61,721 bases of DNA from Oceanobacillus alkalisoli (GTDB lineage: Bacteria > Bacillota > Bacilli > Bacillales > Amphibacillaceae): assembly GCF_021556485.1 (NCBI RefSeq), contig NZ_JAKGBW010000022.1, positions 1 to 61,721 of the forward strand, read 5' to 3'. The translations under genes and the position numbers were made by a program. The notes under the pieces were generated by a model, which did not search any database, had not been told where the DNA came from, and worked only from the letters and a program-made list of their open reading frames with translations. Position 1 is the stretch's first letter; every line of letters begins with the position of its first letter. Of the stretch, positions 61,579-61,721 are shown piece after piece.

Positions 61579-61721
61579 TGAGACATAACCCAAACTGATA
61601 TGCTCCCTTTATAGTAGACAGAGAAATAATAAAAGATCTCTACTACTATAAAGGGAGTTTTTATTATGTCTGAGAAAGTAATGAAACACACATTGGATGA
61701 AAGGGTTCAAGCTGTATTGTG
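61579..61721 (+). mobile_element. Left end of an insertion sequence (cut by window edge)
   Basis: After the pseudouridine synthase gene the sequence changes to TGAGACATAACCCAAACTG, a candidate terminal inverted repeat. It is followed by a 15-bp perfect inverted repeat (CTCCCTTTATAGTAG at 61603-61617 and its complement at 61643-61657) and the start of an ORF. This layout fits an IS3-type or similar element. The right end lies outside the window. Confidence 0.6.
61666..61721 (+). CDS. Partial transposase or IS-encoded protein, N-terminus only
   Basis: The ORF begins MSEKVMKHTLDERVQAVL and runs off the window. The basic start and the LDERVQAVL helix resemble the beginning of helix-turn-helix OrfA proteins of IS elements. 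Its ribosome binding site AAGGGAG (61651-61657) lies inside the right arm of the 15-bp hairpin, so translation from transcripts entering from outside would be suppressed. Confidence 0.55.
   Translation, partial: MSEKVMKHTLDERVQAVL

Overview
The window is a 61.7-kb piece of a low-GC Bacillaceae chromosome. Sporulation genes (spoVAC/AD/AE, a YjcZ-type protein, a Spo0E-like phosphatase), RNase J1, the RNA polymerase epsilon subunit, an NsrR/Hmp pair and the yktA-yktB-ykzI-yktC gene order all fit an Oceanobacillus/Virgibacillus-type spore former. The genus is an inference from protein flavour and repeat families, not from a search.

Left part (1-16.3 kb): this closely follows the Bacillus subtilis order ktrC - rnjA - rpoY - def - ykyA - pdhABCD - yktA - yktB - ykzI - yktC, so it is core chromosome. 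Inside it, between ykzI and yktB (about 1.26-3.36 kb), lies an accessory patch. It holds two GC-rich palindromic repeats, a 5'-truncated rolling-circle plasmid Rep gene (pUB110 type) and a GNAT acetyltransferase. A 28-codon gene with its own ribosome binding site and terminator sits just before rpoY-rnjA.

Middle part (16.4-37 kb): a heterodimeric ABC exporter flanked by two copies of an intergenic repeat; the c-di-AMP-binding CBS protein CbpB; a Tat-exported phosphoesterase (YkuE); a Sco-type lipoprotein; YkyB; a DMT permease; small regulatory proteins (FbpB-like, Spo0E-like); signal peptidase I; a zinc-ribbon membrane protein paired with a membrane trypsin-like protease; KtrD (partner of the KtrC at 15.5 kb); NfrA; a lipoprotein-spoVAC-spoVAD-spoVAE spore cassette; a thermonuclease and an MDR-type oxidoreductase.

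Right part (37-61.7 kb): ThiT with a TPP riboswitch, oligoendopeptidase F, YceI, a VanW protein, type II NADH dehydrogenase, a proline-rich membrane protein, topoisomerase III, a cold-shock protein, divergent nsrR/hmp with a clear NsrR operator, an XRE regulator with two small membrane proteins, a membrane serine hydrolase, a LexA-box-controlled Y-family polymerase, a cyclophilin lipoprotein, a PAS-GGDEF-EAL protein, a methionine-rich lipoprotein, a CynX-type permease, a divergent large catalase, an RluA-type pseudouridine synthase and the left end of an insertion sequence.

The most notable unexplained structure is a 117-bp element with 15-bp terminal inverted repeats and a central 19-bp hairpin. 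It is present twice (20432-20548 and, inverted, 50412-50528) with identical sequence and short flanking direct repeats, so it looks like a recently mobile MITE. Other points are the two palindromic repeat families, the 28-aa gene before rnjA, a tandem 15-bp repeat abutting the pdh promoter, and a catalase lacking the distal asparagines. No rRNA, tRNA or CRISPR array was seen.
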